DNA of 64,000 nucleotides from Gemmatimonadota bacterium. GTDB lineage: Bacteria > Gemmatimonadota > Gemmatimonadetes > Gemmatimonadales > GWC2-71-9. Below the pieces are notes generated by a model, which was not told the origin of the DNA, searched no databases, and saw only the letters and a program-made list of their open reading frames with translations. Shown piece after piece: positions 50,667-60,628 of this stretch (positions are counted from its first letter, which is position 1; each line of letters starts with the position of its first letter). A program made the position numbers and the translations under genes. The stretch lies in the NCBI GenBank assembly GCA_016713435.1, contig JADJPD010000013.1:1-64000 (forward strand), read 5' to 3'.

Positions 50667-53600
50667 TGGCGCGGCGCACCTCCTCGATCAGCTCCGCCGG
50701 CAGGTAGGGCTTGGGCAGGAACGCGCTGAAGGCCAGGCCCGCGCAGCGCCGCGCCACCTCCTCCTCGCTGTAGCCACTCGTCAGGATCACCGGGACGGCC
50801 GGGTCCACCCGCCGGATCTCCGCCAGCGCCTCGTCGCCGGTCATGCCGGGCATCGTGAGGTCGAGCACCACCGCTGAAAATGCCTGGCGCCGCGCGCGGA
50901 ACCGCGCCACCGCCTCCTCCCCGCTGGCCGCCGTGTGGACCTCGTAGCCGGCCCGCCCCAGGAACGTCCGCATGAGGCGGAGCACGTCTTCCTCGTCGTC
51001 CACGATGAGCACGCTGGTCGGCGGTGCCTCGGGCGCGCCCTCGGCGCCGCCGTCCCGCCGCCGCGCCGGCGCGGGCGAAACGGGGAGCAGGACCCGGATC
51101 CGGGTCCCGGCCCCGGGCGCGCTGTCCACCCGGAGGCTGCCGTGGTGGCGGCGGGTGATGCCGAGCGCCGCCGCGAGGCCGAGGCCTCGGCCGGAGAACT
51201 TGGTGCTGAAGAAGGGCTCGAACATGCGCGCCTGCACCTCGGGCGTGATGCCCGGGCCCGTGTCGGCCACCTCCAGGTAGATGTAGCGGCCCTCGCGCAG
51301 GCTCTGCGGCGTGGTGGTGCCGAGCAGGTAGCTGCGGTCGAGGTCCTCCACCCCGACGCGGAGGGTCACCCGGCCCTTGCCGTCCGGCAGCGCCTCGCCG
51401 GCGTTGGTGACCAGGATGAGGAGCACCTGGCGGAGCTGGGTCGGGTCCCCCTCGATGGCGGGGAGGGAGCCGGGGAGCTCCAGCTCGAGGCGCGCGCCGG
51501 CGGGAAGCGCGGCCTGCAGGAAGCGGAGGTTGGCCTGCACCAGCGCCGTGACCTCCACCGGCCCGATCACGAAGCGCCCCTTCCCGGCGTACGCCAGCAT
51601 CTGGGACGTGAGCTCGGCCGCGCGCTGGGTCGCCTGCTCGATCTGCTGCAGGGACGGCTGGGCCGGCGCGTCGGGCGGGAGGTCGGCCCGGGCCAGGTGG
51701 GCGTTCCCGAGGATCATGGTGAGCAGGTTGTTGAAGTCGTGCGCGATCCCGCCGGCCAGCACCCCGATGCTCTCCAGCTTCTGGGCCTCGAGCAGCCGCT
51801 CCTGGAACTGCTGGTGCATCCGCTCGATGCGCAGGCGCTCCGTGATGTCCTCGTAGATCGCCACCACGCCGGTCACCTCGCCCTCGGCGTCCCGGAGCGG
51901 GCCGGTGGAGAGGTGCACCGCCAGCTCGGTGCCGTCCCGCGTGCGCCGGCGGGTGGTGCGGCTGCGCAGCCCGGTGCCGCCGAGCGTCTCGCCGAGCTCG
52001 GCGCGGAACTCCGCCTGCAGCTCGGCCGGCACGATCGGCAGCGGCCGCCCCAGCACCTCCTCCGCCGCCCAGCCGAAGGTGCGTTCGGCGGCGGGGTTCC
52101 ACCCCGCCACCCTCCCGTCGGGGTCCAGCGACACGATCGGCAGGGGGGAGGCCTCGACCAGCAGCTGCACCCGGCGGGCACTCTCCCGCTCGGCGGCGGT
52201 GGCGCGCCGCCGCGCCGTGATGTCCGCGGCAATGCCGCACACGCGCACCACCCGGCCGGCCGCGTCGTGGATCAGGGTGGCGCGATCGCGGATCCACCGC
52301 ACGGCGCCGTCGGTGGCGCGGACCACGCGGTACTCGATGTCGTAGGGCACCGGGCCGGCGGGGTCGAACTGGGCCGCCCACGCCCGCTCCACCAGCGGGC
52401 GGTCGGCGGGCTCGACCCCGGCGAGCCAGTCGAGCGCGTCGGCCAGCAGGCCGGCGGCGGGGCGGCCCCAGATGGCCTCGTACGCCGGGCTCACGTAGAT
52501 CACCCGTCGCACCGGCTCCACCTGGATGAACCAGAAGACGTCTGCGCTCTGCTCGGCGAACTGCCGGAAGCGCTCCTCGCTCTCGCGCAGCGCCGCCTCG
52601 GCGCTCCGGAGCGCTGTGATGTCGGTGAAGGCCGCCACCGCGCCGCGCGGCTCGCCGGCGGCGTCGCGAAGCGGGCGGACGCTGCCGTAGAGTGTGCGGC
52701 ATTCCCCGTCCTCGAACACCACCGTCTCCTCGAATCCCTCCACCGCCTCGCCCCGCGCGGCGCGCTGGACCGGCAGCTGCTCGGGGGCGAGTTCCACGCC
52801 GTCGCGGAGCACCGTGAAGTGCCGGGGCGCATCCGCCCCGGGCGCCGACTTGGAGAGGTTCTGCCCCTTGGGGATCCGGAGGAACTCATGGGCCGCCCGG
52901 TTCCCCTCGATCCGCGTTGCCCCAGCGTCCCGGGCGATCCAGACCACGGCCGGGACCACGTCGAGCAGCGAACGCAGTTCCTCGGCCTGCTGCTGGGCGG
53001 TGGCTTCACTCTCCCGCAGCGCCTCCTCCTGCGCCCGGCGCTGGGAGATGTCGGTGACCAGCGCCAGCGTTCCCGCCTCCCGGCCCTCAGGGTCCACCAG
53101 CGGGTTGCTGGTCACGAGAGTCCAGACCGGGTGCCCATCGCGGTGGCGCCAGGGGACGTCGCGCTGGGTTGGCGTGGCGGGGGGGACGAGTCGCCGCGCC
53201 GGCCCGTCGGCGCCCGGGGCGGACGGATCGAGGAACTCCGTCATGGGACGGCCCAGCATCTCGGCCGGGGTGTAGCCCAGCAGTTCGGCCATGCGGCGAT
53301 TGACGTAGGTGGTCCCGCCGGAGGCGTCCACGGTCCAGACGCCATCCAGCGTGGTCTCGACGATCTGCCGATAGCGCGCTTCCGCCTCCCGCGAGCGTCG
53401 CTCGAGCTCGGCCAGGCGGCGACCGCCCCCCAGGATCGGCACCAACGCCTCCAGGCCGACGACCAGCAGCAGCGTCACCCCGATCTCGAGGGAGGTACGG
53501 TAGGGCAGGATCCAGAGGTCGGGGGATTGCTGGTGCAGCTGGATGGTGAGGACGCGCTGGGCGACCATCAGCAGGACCGCCAGGCTGATCAGCGTCCACG

Positions 53601-53688
53601 GCCAGCGGCGGCGGGTGGCTCGCCCGATCCGGAACGCCTGGAGCGCGGCCACCAGCTGGAGCAGGATGGCAACCAGGGAGAGGAGCAT
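50614..53688 (-). CDS. Hybrid PAS sensor histidine kinase with C-terminal receiver
   Basis: 1024 residues, intact. Three N-terminal membrane helices are followed by about four PAS domains (starting near RQIVETTLDGVWTVDASGG, LLDVVPAVVWIARDAG, FRQFAEQSADVFWFIQVEP and LLVEASPLPIVSLDPDGR). A HisKA domain (GGIAHDFNNLLTMILGNAHL), an ATPase domain (DTGPGITPEVQARMFEPFFS, GRGLGLAAALG) and a receiver (about 892-1010, phospho-acceptor in VVLDLTMPGMTG) complete it. No DNA-binding partner is adjacent. It is 93 bases downstream of glycerate 2-kinase on the same strand, so they may be co-transcribed. Confidence 0.95.
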   Translation of the reverse strand: MLLSLVAILLQLVAALQAFRIGRATRRRWPWTLISLAVLLMVAQRVLTIQLHQQSPDLWILPYRTSLEIGVTLLLVVGLEALVPILGGGRRLAELERRSREAEARYRQIVETTLDGVWTVDASGGTTYVNRRMAELLGYTPAEMLGRPMTEFLDPSAPGADGPARRLVPPATPTQRDVPWRHRDGHPVWTLVTSNPLVDPEGREAGTLALVTDISQRRAQEEALRESEATAQQQAEELRSLLDVVPAVVWIARDAGATRIEGNRAAHEFLRIPKGQNLSKSAPGADAPRHFTVLRDGVELAPEQLPVQRAARGEAVEGFEETVVFEDGECRTLYGSVRPLRDAAGEPRGAVAAFTDITALRSAEAALRESEERFRQFAEQSADVFWFIQVEPVRRVIYVSPAYEAIWGRPAAGLLADALDWLAGVEPADRPLVERAWAAQFDPAGPVPYDIEYRVVRATDGAVRWIRDRATLIHDAAGRVVRVCGIAADITARRRATAAERESARRVQLLVEASPLPIVSLDPDGRVAGWNPAAERTFGWAAEEVLGRPLPIVPAELQAEFRAELGETLGGTGLRSRTTRRRTRDGTELAVHLSTGPLRDAEGEVTGVVAIYEDITERLRIERMHQQFQERLLEAQKLESIGVLAGGIAHDFNNLLTMILGNAHLARADLPPDAPAQPSLQQIEQATQRAAELTSQMLAYAGKGRFVIGPVEVTALVQANLRFLQAALPAGARLELELPGSLPAIEGDPTQLRQVLLILVTNAGEALPDGKGRVTLRVGVEDLDRSYLLGTTTPQSLREGRYIYLEVADTGPGITPEVQARMFEPFFSTKFSGRGLGLAAALGITRRHHGSLRVDSAPGAGTRIRVLLPVSPAPARRRDGGAEGAPEAPPTSVLIVDDEEDVLRLMRTFLGRAGYEVHTAASGEEAVARFRARRQAFSAVVLDLTMPGMTGDEALAEIRRVDPAVPVILTSGYSEEEVARRCAGLAFSAFLPKPYLPAELIEEVRRATTARRPAAGHNPPPAAR

Positions 53689-53781
53689 TACGGGGCCTCC
53701 TCGGCGGGCACTCGGACAGCTGCCGCTCCGCGCCCGGGGGGCGGGGAGGGTGGGCCCCGGTGGGGGAGGGGCCGACCGATC

Positions 53782-55179
53782 CTAGCGCGCGGCCCCGGAG
53801 GAGACAAGGCCGAAGATCACGTCCATGACGTTGGTGCCGGTCATCCCGGTGTGGAAGAGCGCCTGCCCGGCGGCCAGCGCCGCATGGCTGGCGTGGCGCC
53901 GGAGGTCCTCGGCCGGGTCCCGGCCGGCGGCCCGGATGGCGTCCCAGACCCCGGCGTCCGCAAAGCCACCGGCGGCCTCGGTGGGACCGTCCCGGCCGTC
54001 GGTGCCGGCCGCCAGCAGGGTCACCTGGCGACCCTCCCCGGCGGAGGCGGCCAAGCGTTCGGCGGCGGCCAGGGCCAGCTCCTGGGAGCGCCCGCCCAGC
54101 CCCGCGTCCGGCGTGAGGGTCACGGTGGTCTCTCCCCCCCAGACGAGCAGCGTATCTTTATTCAGCCCCCCGGCTTGCGCGTCCGCCATTTTTGTGGCAT
54201 CATACGCGAGTAGTCTTGACGCCAACCGGCGGCCGACGTCGGCCGCTTCGCCAGCCAGGGCGGCGTCCATCAGGTGGGCATCGAGGCCAAGGGTACGGGC
54301 CCGGGCCACCGCTGCCTCCAGCGCCAGGCGGTTGCTGGCCACCAGCACCACCTCGGTGGCCGTGAAGGCGGGGTGATCCGGCTTGGGCGTCTCCGGTGCC
54401 TTCCCCTGCACGGTGGCCTCCAGGTGGTCCCGGAGGGGAGCAGGCACCTTGTCCCACAGGCCGGCGGAGACGAGCGCCGCTCGCACATCCGCCGCGCGGG
54501 ACTCATCCGGCACGCAGGGCCCCGAGGCGATGGACCCGAGATCATCGCCGATAACGTCGGAGATTGTGAAATTTTTCACGTGGGCCGGAGCCAGGGCCAC
54601 GGCGAGGCGGCCGCCGGCCCAGCGCGAGAATCGCTTGCGGATGCGGTTCATGGCGGTAATGTCGAGCCCGGAGCCGAGCAGCAGGCGATAGAGCTGCTGC
54701 AGCGATTCGGGCGGGAGGCTGGGGAGCGGGGCGCCCAGCAGGCTGGTGGCGCCGCCGGAGAGCAGGACCCAGGCTTCGTGGGTGGGCTCAACCTGCGCCA
54801 CGGCCGCCGCGACGGCGTCACTGGCGGCGAGGGAGCCTGCACCCGGCAAGGGATGATCCCCGACGACCACGGGAAGGCGGGGATGCGGTTGCGCGCCCGG
54901 TTCGGGCACCACCAGGAGCCCGCCGGCCGGTTCCCGGTCATGCTCGGCCAGGAACCGCACGGCCGCCTCCGCCATGGGGCGGGCGGCCTTGCCGAGGGCC
55001 AGCAGGTGCACCGGAGTGTCAGGCAGGGGGCGGGCCCGGAGGGCCGCCCGCAGGGCGGGGCCCGGTTCGGCCGCCGTGACGGCCGTCCAGTACAGCTCCG
55101 TCAGCAGGGCCCGCGAGTCGGCGGGAGGGGCCATCGGCAGGATCCGGTGGTCGAAGGGGCGGTCGGGTCGTATGAACAT
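53782..55179 (-). CDS. gck: Glycerate 2-kinase (MOFRL/GckA family)
   Basis: 465 residues from ATG 55179, preferred for gcggagg 6 bases upstream; ATG 55197 and 55134 are alternatives. GKAARPMAEAAVRFLAEHD, DHPLPGAGSLAASDAVAAAV, VLLSGGATSLLGAPLP, FTISDVIGDDLGSIASGP, VWGGETTVTLTPDAGLGGRS and AGTDGRDGPTEAAGGF match the MOFRL-type enzyme that phosphorylates D-glycerate to 2-phosphoglycerate. It stands divergent from the aminotransferase, completing the route glyoxylate/serine to hydroxypyruvate to glycerate to 2-PG with its neighbours. Confidence 0.93.
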   Translation of the reverse strand: MFIRPDRPFDHRILPMAPPADSRALLTELYWTAVTAAEPGPALRAALRARPLPDTPVHLLALGKAARPMAEAAVRFLAEHDREPAGGLLVVPEPGAQPHPRLPVVVGDHPLPGAGSLAASDAVAAAVAQVEPTHEAWVLLSGGATSLLGAPLPSLPPESLQQLYRLLLGSGLDITAMNRIRKRFSRWAGGRLAVALAPAHVKNFTISDVIGDDLGSIASGPCVPDESRAADVRAALVSAGLWDKVPAPLRDHLEATVQGKAPETPKPDHPAFTATEVVLVASNRLALEAAVARARTLGLDAHLMDAALAGEAADVGRRLASRLLAYDATKMADAQAGGLNKDTLLVWGGETTVTLTPDAGLGGRSQELALAAAERLAASAGEGRQVTLLAAGTDGRDGPTEAAGGFADAGVWDAIRAAGRDPAEDLRRHASHAALAAGQALFHTGMTGTNVMDVIFGLVSSGAAR

Positions 55180-55251
55180 ACAGCCCTCCGCAAGCATTCG
55201 CTCGGGAGCCCGGAGCTCCCGTTCTGTCGTCTATCTGCGAGAGGAGTCGTC
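55180..55251. promoter_or_regulatory. Divergent promoter region of the serine-cycle genes
   Basis: The 72 bases between gck (minus) and the aminotransferase gene (plus) should hold promoters for both. They contain an inverted repeat gggagc (55204-55209) / gctccc (55215-55220), a possible operator or stem-loop, and the aminotransferase ribosome site gagagga at about 55239-55245. No clear -35/-10 pair was identified. Confidence 0.4.
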
Positions 55252-56490
55252 ATGGCTGGCCGCAACTTTCTCTTCGTCCCCGGTCCCACCAACTCGCCGG
55301 ACCGGATCCTCCGGGCCATGCACGTGCCCCAGGAGGACCATCGCTCCTCGGCGTTCCCGGAACTGACGCTGCCCATCTTCCGGGACCTCAAGAAGGTCTT
55401 CAAGACCGAGACCGGCACCCCGTTCGTGTTCCCGGGCACCGGGACGGGCGGGTGGGAGTCGGCGCTGGTGAACACCCTGTCGCCGGGCGACAAGGTGCTG
55501 TCGTTCCGCTACGGCCAGTTCAGCCACCTCTGGATCGACATGATGACCCGCCTCGGCCTCGACGTCACGGTGGTGGACGTGGAGTGGGGCGAGGGCGCGC
55601 CGCCGGAGCAGATCCAGGACCTCCTCACCAAGGACACCGCGCACGCGTACAAGGCCGTGTGCATCGTCCACAACGAGACCGCCACGGGCGTCACGAGCGA
55701 CATCGGCGCGGTGCGGAAGGCGATCGACGCCGCGAAGCACCCGGCGCTGCTCTTCGTGGACAGCGTGAGCGGCCTCGCCTCCATCGACTTCCGGATGGAC
55801 GAGTGGAAGGTGGACATCGCGGTGACGGGCTCGCAGAAGGGCTTCATGCTGCCGGCGGGCGCCGGCATCGTGTGCGTGGGGCCGCGGGCGCTCGAGGCCG
55901 GCAAGACGGCGAGGCTGCCGCGGTGCTACTGGTCCTACGAGGACATGATCAAGGCCAACGCCACGGGGTACTTCCCCTACACGCCGTCGATCCCCATGCT
56001 GTACGGGCTGCGTGAGGCGCTCACCATGCTCCTCGAGGAGGGGATGGAGAACGTGTACGCGCGGCACCACCGGCTGGCGGAGGGCTGCCGGCGGGCGGTG
56101 GCGGCATGGGGGCTCTCGCTCTGCTCGAAGGCGCCGAAGTGGCACTCGGACACCGTCAGCGCCATCATGGTGCCGCCGGGGTTCAACGGGGCCGATGTCA
56201 TCGACGTGGCCTACCGGCGCTACAACTTCGCGCTCGGCGCGGGCCTCAACAAGGTGGCGGGCAAGCTGTTCCGCATCGGCCACCTGGGCGACCTGAACGA
56301 GATCACGCTGCTCGCCGGGATCGCGGGCGCCGAGATGGCCATGCGGGACGTGGGGATCAAGGTGGAGCTCGGCAAGGGCGTCGCCGCGGCGCAGCAGTAC
56401 TGGCTCGAGACCCAGAAGCCGCTGCCGCCGAAGCACGTCGCGCCGCCGGCCGAGGCGGCCGTGGCGAAGAAGCCGGCGGGGGTCGCGTGA
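55252..56490 (+). CDS. sgaA: Serine-glyoxylate aminotransferase
   Basis: 412 residues from ATG 55252. FLFVPGPTNSPDRILRAM, VFPGTGTGGWESALVNTLS, IVHNETATGVTSDIGAVRKA, LLFVDSVSGLASIDFRMDEW and IAVTGSQKGFMLPAGAGIV (PLP Lys) match the class V serine-glyoxylate/alanine-glyoxylate aminotransferases of methylotrophs. It converts serine + glyoxylate to hydroxypyruvate + glycine. The C-terminal 25 residues form an Ala/Lys/Pro tail. Overlaps malyl-CoA lyase by 4 bases (GTGA). Confidence 0.95.
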   Translation: MAGRNFLFVPGPTNSPDRILRAMHVPQEDHRSSAFPELTLPIFRDLKKVFKTETGTPFVFPGTGTGGWESALVNTLSPGDKVLSFRYGQFSHLWIDMMTRLGLDVTVVDVEWGEGAPPEQIQDLLTKDTAHAYKAVCIVHNETATGVTSDIGAVRKAIDAAKHPALLFVDSVSGLASIDFRMDEWKVDIAVTGSQKGFMLPAGAGIVCVGPRALEAGKTARLPRCYWSYEDMIKANATGYFPYTPSIPMLYGLREALTMLLEEGMENVYARHHRLAEGCRRAVAAWGLSLCSKAPKWHSDTVSAIMVPPGFNGADVIDVAYRRYNFALGAGLNKVAGKLFRIGHLGDLNEITLLAGIAGAEMAMRDVGIKVELGKGVAAAQQYWLETQKPLPPKHVAPPAEAAVAKKPAGVA

Positions 56491-57428
56491 GCCACACCCG
56501 TTACGAGCCGGCTCGCCCCCGCCTGCAGCGGAGCGAGCTGGCCGTGCCGGGCTCCAACCCGGCGATGTTCGAGAAGGCGCTGACCTCCAAGGCCGACTAC
56601 GTGTTCCTCGACCTCGAGGACGCGGTGGCCCCGGCGGACAAGGAGCAGGCCCGGATCAACGTCATCGCGGCGCTCCGGCAGTACGACTGGCGCGGGCACG
56701 GCAAGACGGTCTGCGTCCGGGTGAACGGCATCGACACCCACTACTTCTACCGGGACATGGTGGACGTGGTGGAACAGGCCGGCGCCCACCTGGACGTGGT
56801 GCTGGTCCCCAAGGTGGGGGTGCCGGGCGACGTGTACCTGACGGATGCCCTGCTCACCCAGATCGAGCAGGCCAAGGGCCTCCCGCACCGGATCGGCATC
56901 GACGTGCTGATCGAGACGGCGCTCGGGATGGCCAACGTGGAGGCCATCGCCACCAGCTCGCGGCGGCTCGAGGCCATGCACTTCGGCGTGGCCGACTACG
57001 CGGCCAGCATGCGGGCGCGGACGGTGTCCATCGGCGGGCTCAACCCCGACTACCCGGGCGACCAGTGGCATGCCTCGCTCACCCGGATGATCGTGGCGTG
57101 CCGGGCGTACGGGCTCCGGCCCATTGACGGGCCGTTCGGCGACTTCAAGGACCCCGAGGGCTTCCTGGCGGCCGCGCGCCGCGGGGCGGCGCTCGGGATC
57201 GAGGGGAAGTGGGCCATCCATCCCTCGCAGGTGGAGCTCGCCAACCAGGTCTTCACGCCGCCGGAGGCGGAGGTGACCCGGGCCACCCGGATCCTGGAGG
57301 CGCTGGAGGAGGCGGCCAAGCAGGGCAAGGGGGCCGCCCAGCTGGACGGCAAGATGATCGACGCCGCGAGCGCCCGCATGGCGCAGAACGTCGTCGACAT
57401 GGACCGGGCGATCCGCGCCAGACGCTGA
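56487..57428 (+). CDS. mcl: Malyl-CoA lyase
   Basis: 313 residues from GTG 56487. RLQRSELAVPGSNPAMFEKA, ADYVFLDLEDAVAPADKEQA, VRVNGIDTHYFYRDMVDVVE, ETALGMANVEAIATSSRRLE, MHFGVADYAASMRAR and LRPIDGPFGDFKDPEGF follow the L-malyl-CoA lyase of serine-cycle bacteria very closely, more so than citrate lyase CitE. It splits malyl-CoA to acetyl-CoA and glyoxylate. Metal ligands Glu and Asp (FLDLEDAV region) are present. Preceded by sgaA and followed by the malate-CoA ligase genes, which make its substrate. Confidence 0.95.
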   Translation: MSHTRYEPARPRLQRSELAVPGSNPAMFEKALTSKADYVFLDLEDAVAPADKEQARINVIAALRQYDWRGHGKTVCVRVNGIDTHYFYRDMVDVVEQAGAHLDVVLVPKVGVPGDVYLTDALLTQIEQAKGLPHRIGIDVLIETALGMANVEAIATSSRRLEAMHFGVADYAASMRARTVSIGGLNPDYPGDQWHASLTRMIVACRAYGLRPIDGPFGDFKDPEGFLAAARRGAALGIEGKWAIHPSQVELANQVFTPPEAEVTRATRILEALEEAAKQGKGAAQLDGKMIDAASARMAQNVVDMDRAIRARR

Positions 57429-57444
57429 CCGCCCCGCGGGACTG

Positions 57445-57472
57445 GGGGCGCGCCCGTCCCCGGGCGCGCCCC
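57445..57472 (+). promoter_or_regulatory. Perfect 11-bp hairpin between mcl and mtkA
   Basis: ggggcgcgccc (57445-57455) and gggcgcgcccc (57462-57472) form a perfect all-GC stem with the 6-base loop gtcccc. It starts 17 bases after the mcl stop, in the only sizeable gap (136 bases) of the plus-strand serine-cycle genes. There is no T run, so attenuation, mRNA processing or 3'-end protection are as likely as termination. Confidence 0.55.
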
Positions 57473-57564
57473 GGCAGGTCGACCATCCGCGTGCCAGGAC
57501 GGCGCGCCACGCACACCACCACCTCGTGCGCGCGCCCGGTGAGGCGCGCCAACCGGAGGCAGCT

Positions 57565-58740
57565 GTGGACATCCACGAATACCAGGCGAAGGAACTCCTC
57601 GCCAACTTCGGCGTCGCCGTCCCCCGCGGGGGCGTCGCCTACTCGGCCGAGCAGGCGGTCTACCGCGCGGCCGAGATCGGCGGCAACCGCTGGGCGGTGA
57701 AGGCCCAGATCCACTCGGGCGCGCGCGGCAAGGCCGGCGGCATCAAGCTGTGCACCACGGAGGACGAGGTGCGGAAGGCGGCCGGCGAGCTGCTCGGCAA
57801 GCGGCTGGTCACCCACCAGACCGGCCCCGAGGGCAAGGTGGTCCACCGCCTGTACGTCGAGGCCGCGGTGCCAATCGAGCGGGAGCTCTACATCGGCTTC
57901 GTGCTGGACCGGAAGTCCGAGCGGATCATGCTGGTGGCCCACCCGCACGGCGGCATGGAGATCGAGGAGATCGCCAAGAGCGAGCCGGAGACCATCCTGC
58001 GGCAGACCATGGAGCCGGCGGTGGGGATGCGCGCCTTCCAGGCGCGCGAGGTGGCCTTCGGCCTCGGGCTGCCGGCGGCCGCGGTGAACCGGATGGTCAC
58101 CATGCTGATGGGCTGCTACCGGGCCTTCCGCGACCTCGACGCCACGATGGTGGAGATCAACCCGCTGGTGCTCACCCGCGACGGCCAGCTGCTGGCGCTC
58201 GACGCCAAGATGGCCTTCGACGACAACGCCCTGTTCCGTCGCCCCAACGTGAGCGAGCTGCGCGACCATGCCGAGGAGGACCCGCGCGAGGCGCTGGCCT
58301 CGGAGCACGGCCTCAACTACGTGGCGCTCGACGGCGAGATCGGCTGCATCATCAACGGCGCCGGCCTGGCGATGGCCACGATGGACATGATCAAGCACGC
58401 CGGCGGCAACCCGGCCAACTTCCTCGACGTGGGTGGCGGGGCCTCCCCGGAGCGGGTGGCCAACGCCTTCAAGCTGGTGCTGCAGGACAAGAAGGTGGGG
58501 GCGATGCTGGTCAACATCTTTGCCGGCATCAACCGCTGCGACTGGGTGGCCAAGGGCGTGGTGCAGGCGGTGCAGGAGGTGGGGGTGAAGGTCCCGCTGG
58601 TCGTGCGCCTTGCCGGCACCAACGTCGAGGAAGGCCGCGCCATCATCGCCCAGTCCGGGCTCTCGATCATCCAGGCGGACTCCCTCGCCGACGCGGCCGA
58701 CAAGGTCGTGGCGGCGTGGAAGGGCGCGGGGAGGAACTGA
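57565..58740 (+). CDS. mtkA: Malate-CoA ligase (malate thiokinase) beta subunit
   Basis: 391 residues from GTG 57565, chosen because ggagg stands 6 bases upstream and VDIHEYQAKELLANFGVAVP aligns with the family start. The ATP-grasp domain is seen in WAVKAQIHSGARGKAGGIKL and VEINPLVLTRDGQLLALDAK, and the CoA-ligase beta half in INGAGLAMATMDMIKHAGGN and NIFAGINRCDWVAKGVV. Text is nearer to methylotroph MtkA than to succinyl-CoA synthetase SucC; context with mcl supports malate as substrate. It makes malyl-CoA from malate, CoA and ATP. Confidence 0.93.
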   Translation: MDIHEYQAKELLANFGVAVPRGGVAYSAEQAVYRAAEIGGNRWAVKAQIHSGARGKAGGIKLCTTEDEVRKAAGELLGKRLVTHQTGPEGKVVHRLYVEAAVPIERELYIGFVLDRKSERIMLVAHPHGGMEIEEIAKSEPETILRQTMEPAVGMRAFQAREVAFGLGLPAAAVNRMVTMLMGCYRAFRDLDATMVEINPLVLTRDGQLLALDAKMAFDDNALFRRPNVSELRDHAEEDPREALASEHGLNYVALDGEIGCIINGAGLAMATMDMIKHAGGNPANFLDVGGGASPERVANAFKLVLQDKKVGAMLVNIFAGINRCDWVAKGVVQAVQEVGVKVPLVVRLAGTNVEEGRAIIAQSGLSIIQADSLADAADKVVAAWKGAGRN

Positions 58741-58742
58741 CC

Positions 58743-59653
<911 letters not shown>

Positions 59654-59657
<4 letters not shown>

Positions 59658-60628
59658 GCCCGAAGCCGCGTGTCGTCATCACCCGGAAGATCCCCGCCGC
59701 GTGTGAGGCGGAGGCGCAGCGGCTGTTCGACGCCGTGGTCAACGCGACCGATACGCCGCTCACCACCGCCCAGCTGCAGGAGGCCCTCAAGACCGCCGAT
59801 GCGCTGCTCCCGACGGTCACCGACAAGGTGACCGCGGAGGTGCTGGGCGTGGCGGGGCGGCGGGCGAAGATCGTGGCCAACTTCGGGGTGGGGTTCAACA
59901 ACATCGACATCAAGGCGGCCAAGGAACTCGGGCTCACCGTGACCAACACGCCGGACGTCCTCACCGACGACACGGCGGACATCGCGATGACGCTGCTGCT
60001 CATGACGGCGCGGCGGGCGGGGGAGGGCGAGCGGCACGTCCGCGGCAAGGCGTGGACCGGCTGGCGTCCCACCCACATGCTCGGGACCAAGGTGAGCGGC
60101 AAGGTGCTCGGCCTCATCGGGTTCGGGCGGATCGCCAAGGCGGTGGCGCGGCGGGCGCACCACGGCTTCGGGATGCGCGTGATCTTCAGCGACCCGTACC
60201 CGCCCTCGGCCGAGGAGGCCCGGGCGCTCGGCGCCGAGCCGCGCGCCAGCCTCGAGGACGTGCTGCGTGAGGCGGACTTCGTGTCGCTCCACTGCCCGGC
60301 CACGCCGGAGACGCGGCACCTGCTCAACGCCGAGCGGCTCCGGCTCATGAAGCCGGACGCCTACCTCATCAACTCCGCCCGCGGCGACGTCGTCGATGAG
60401 GCGGCGCTGGTGGCGGCGCTCCAGGCCGGCACCATCAAGGGCGCGGGGCTCGACGTGTTCGAGAAGGAGCCGGTGGTCACCGAGGCGCTCCTCGGCATGG
60501 AGAACGTGGTGCTGCTGCCGCACCTGGGCAGCGCCACCCTCGACACCCGCGAGGCGATGGGCTTCCGCGCCCTCGAGAACCTCAAGCTCTTCTTCGCCGG
60601 GCAGCCGGTGCGCGACCGGGTGGTGTGA
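59654..60628 (+). CDS. hprA: Hydroxypyruvate reductase / D-glycerate dehydrogenase
   Basis: 324 residues. KIVANFGVGFNNIDIKAAKE, VTNTPDVLTDDTADIAMTLL, VLGLIGFGRIAKAVARRA (Rossmann Gly motif), INSARGDVVDEAALV (catalytic Arg), VFEKEPVVTEALL (Glu) and VVLLPHLGSATLDTREAMG (His) match GyaR/Hpr-type D-2-hydroxyacid dehydrogenases. It would reduce hydroxypyruvate to D-glycerate, linking sgaA to gck. Glyoxylate reduction is a possible side activity. Overlaps mtkB and ppc by 4 bases each. Confidence 0.92.
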
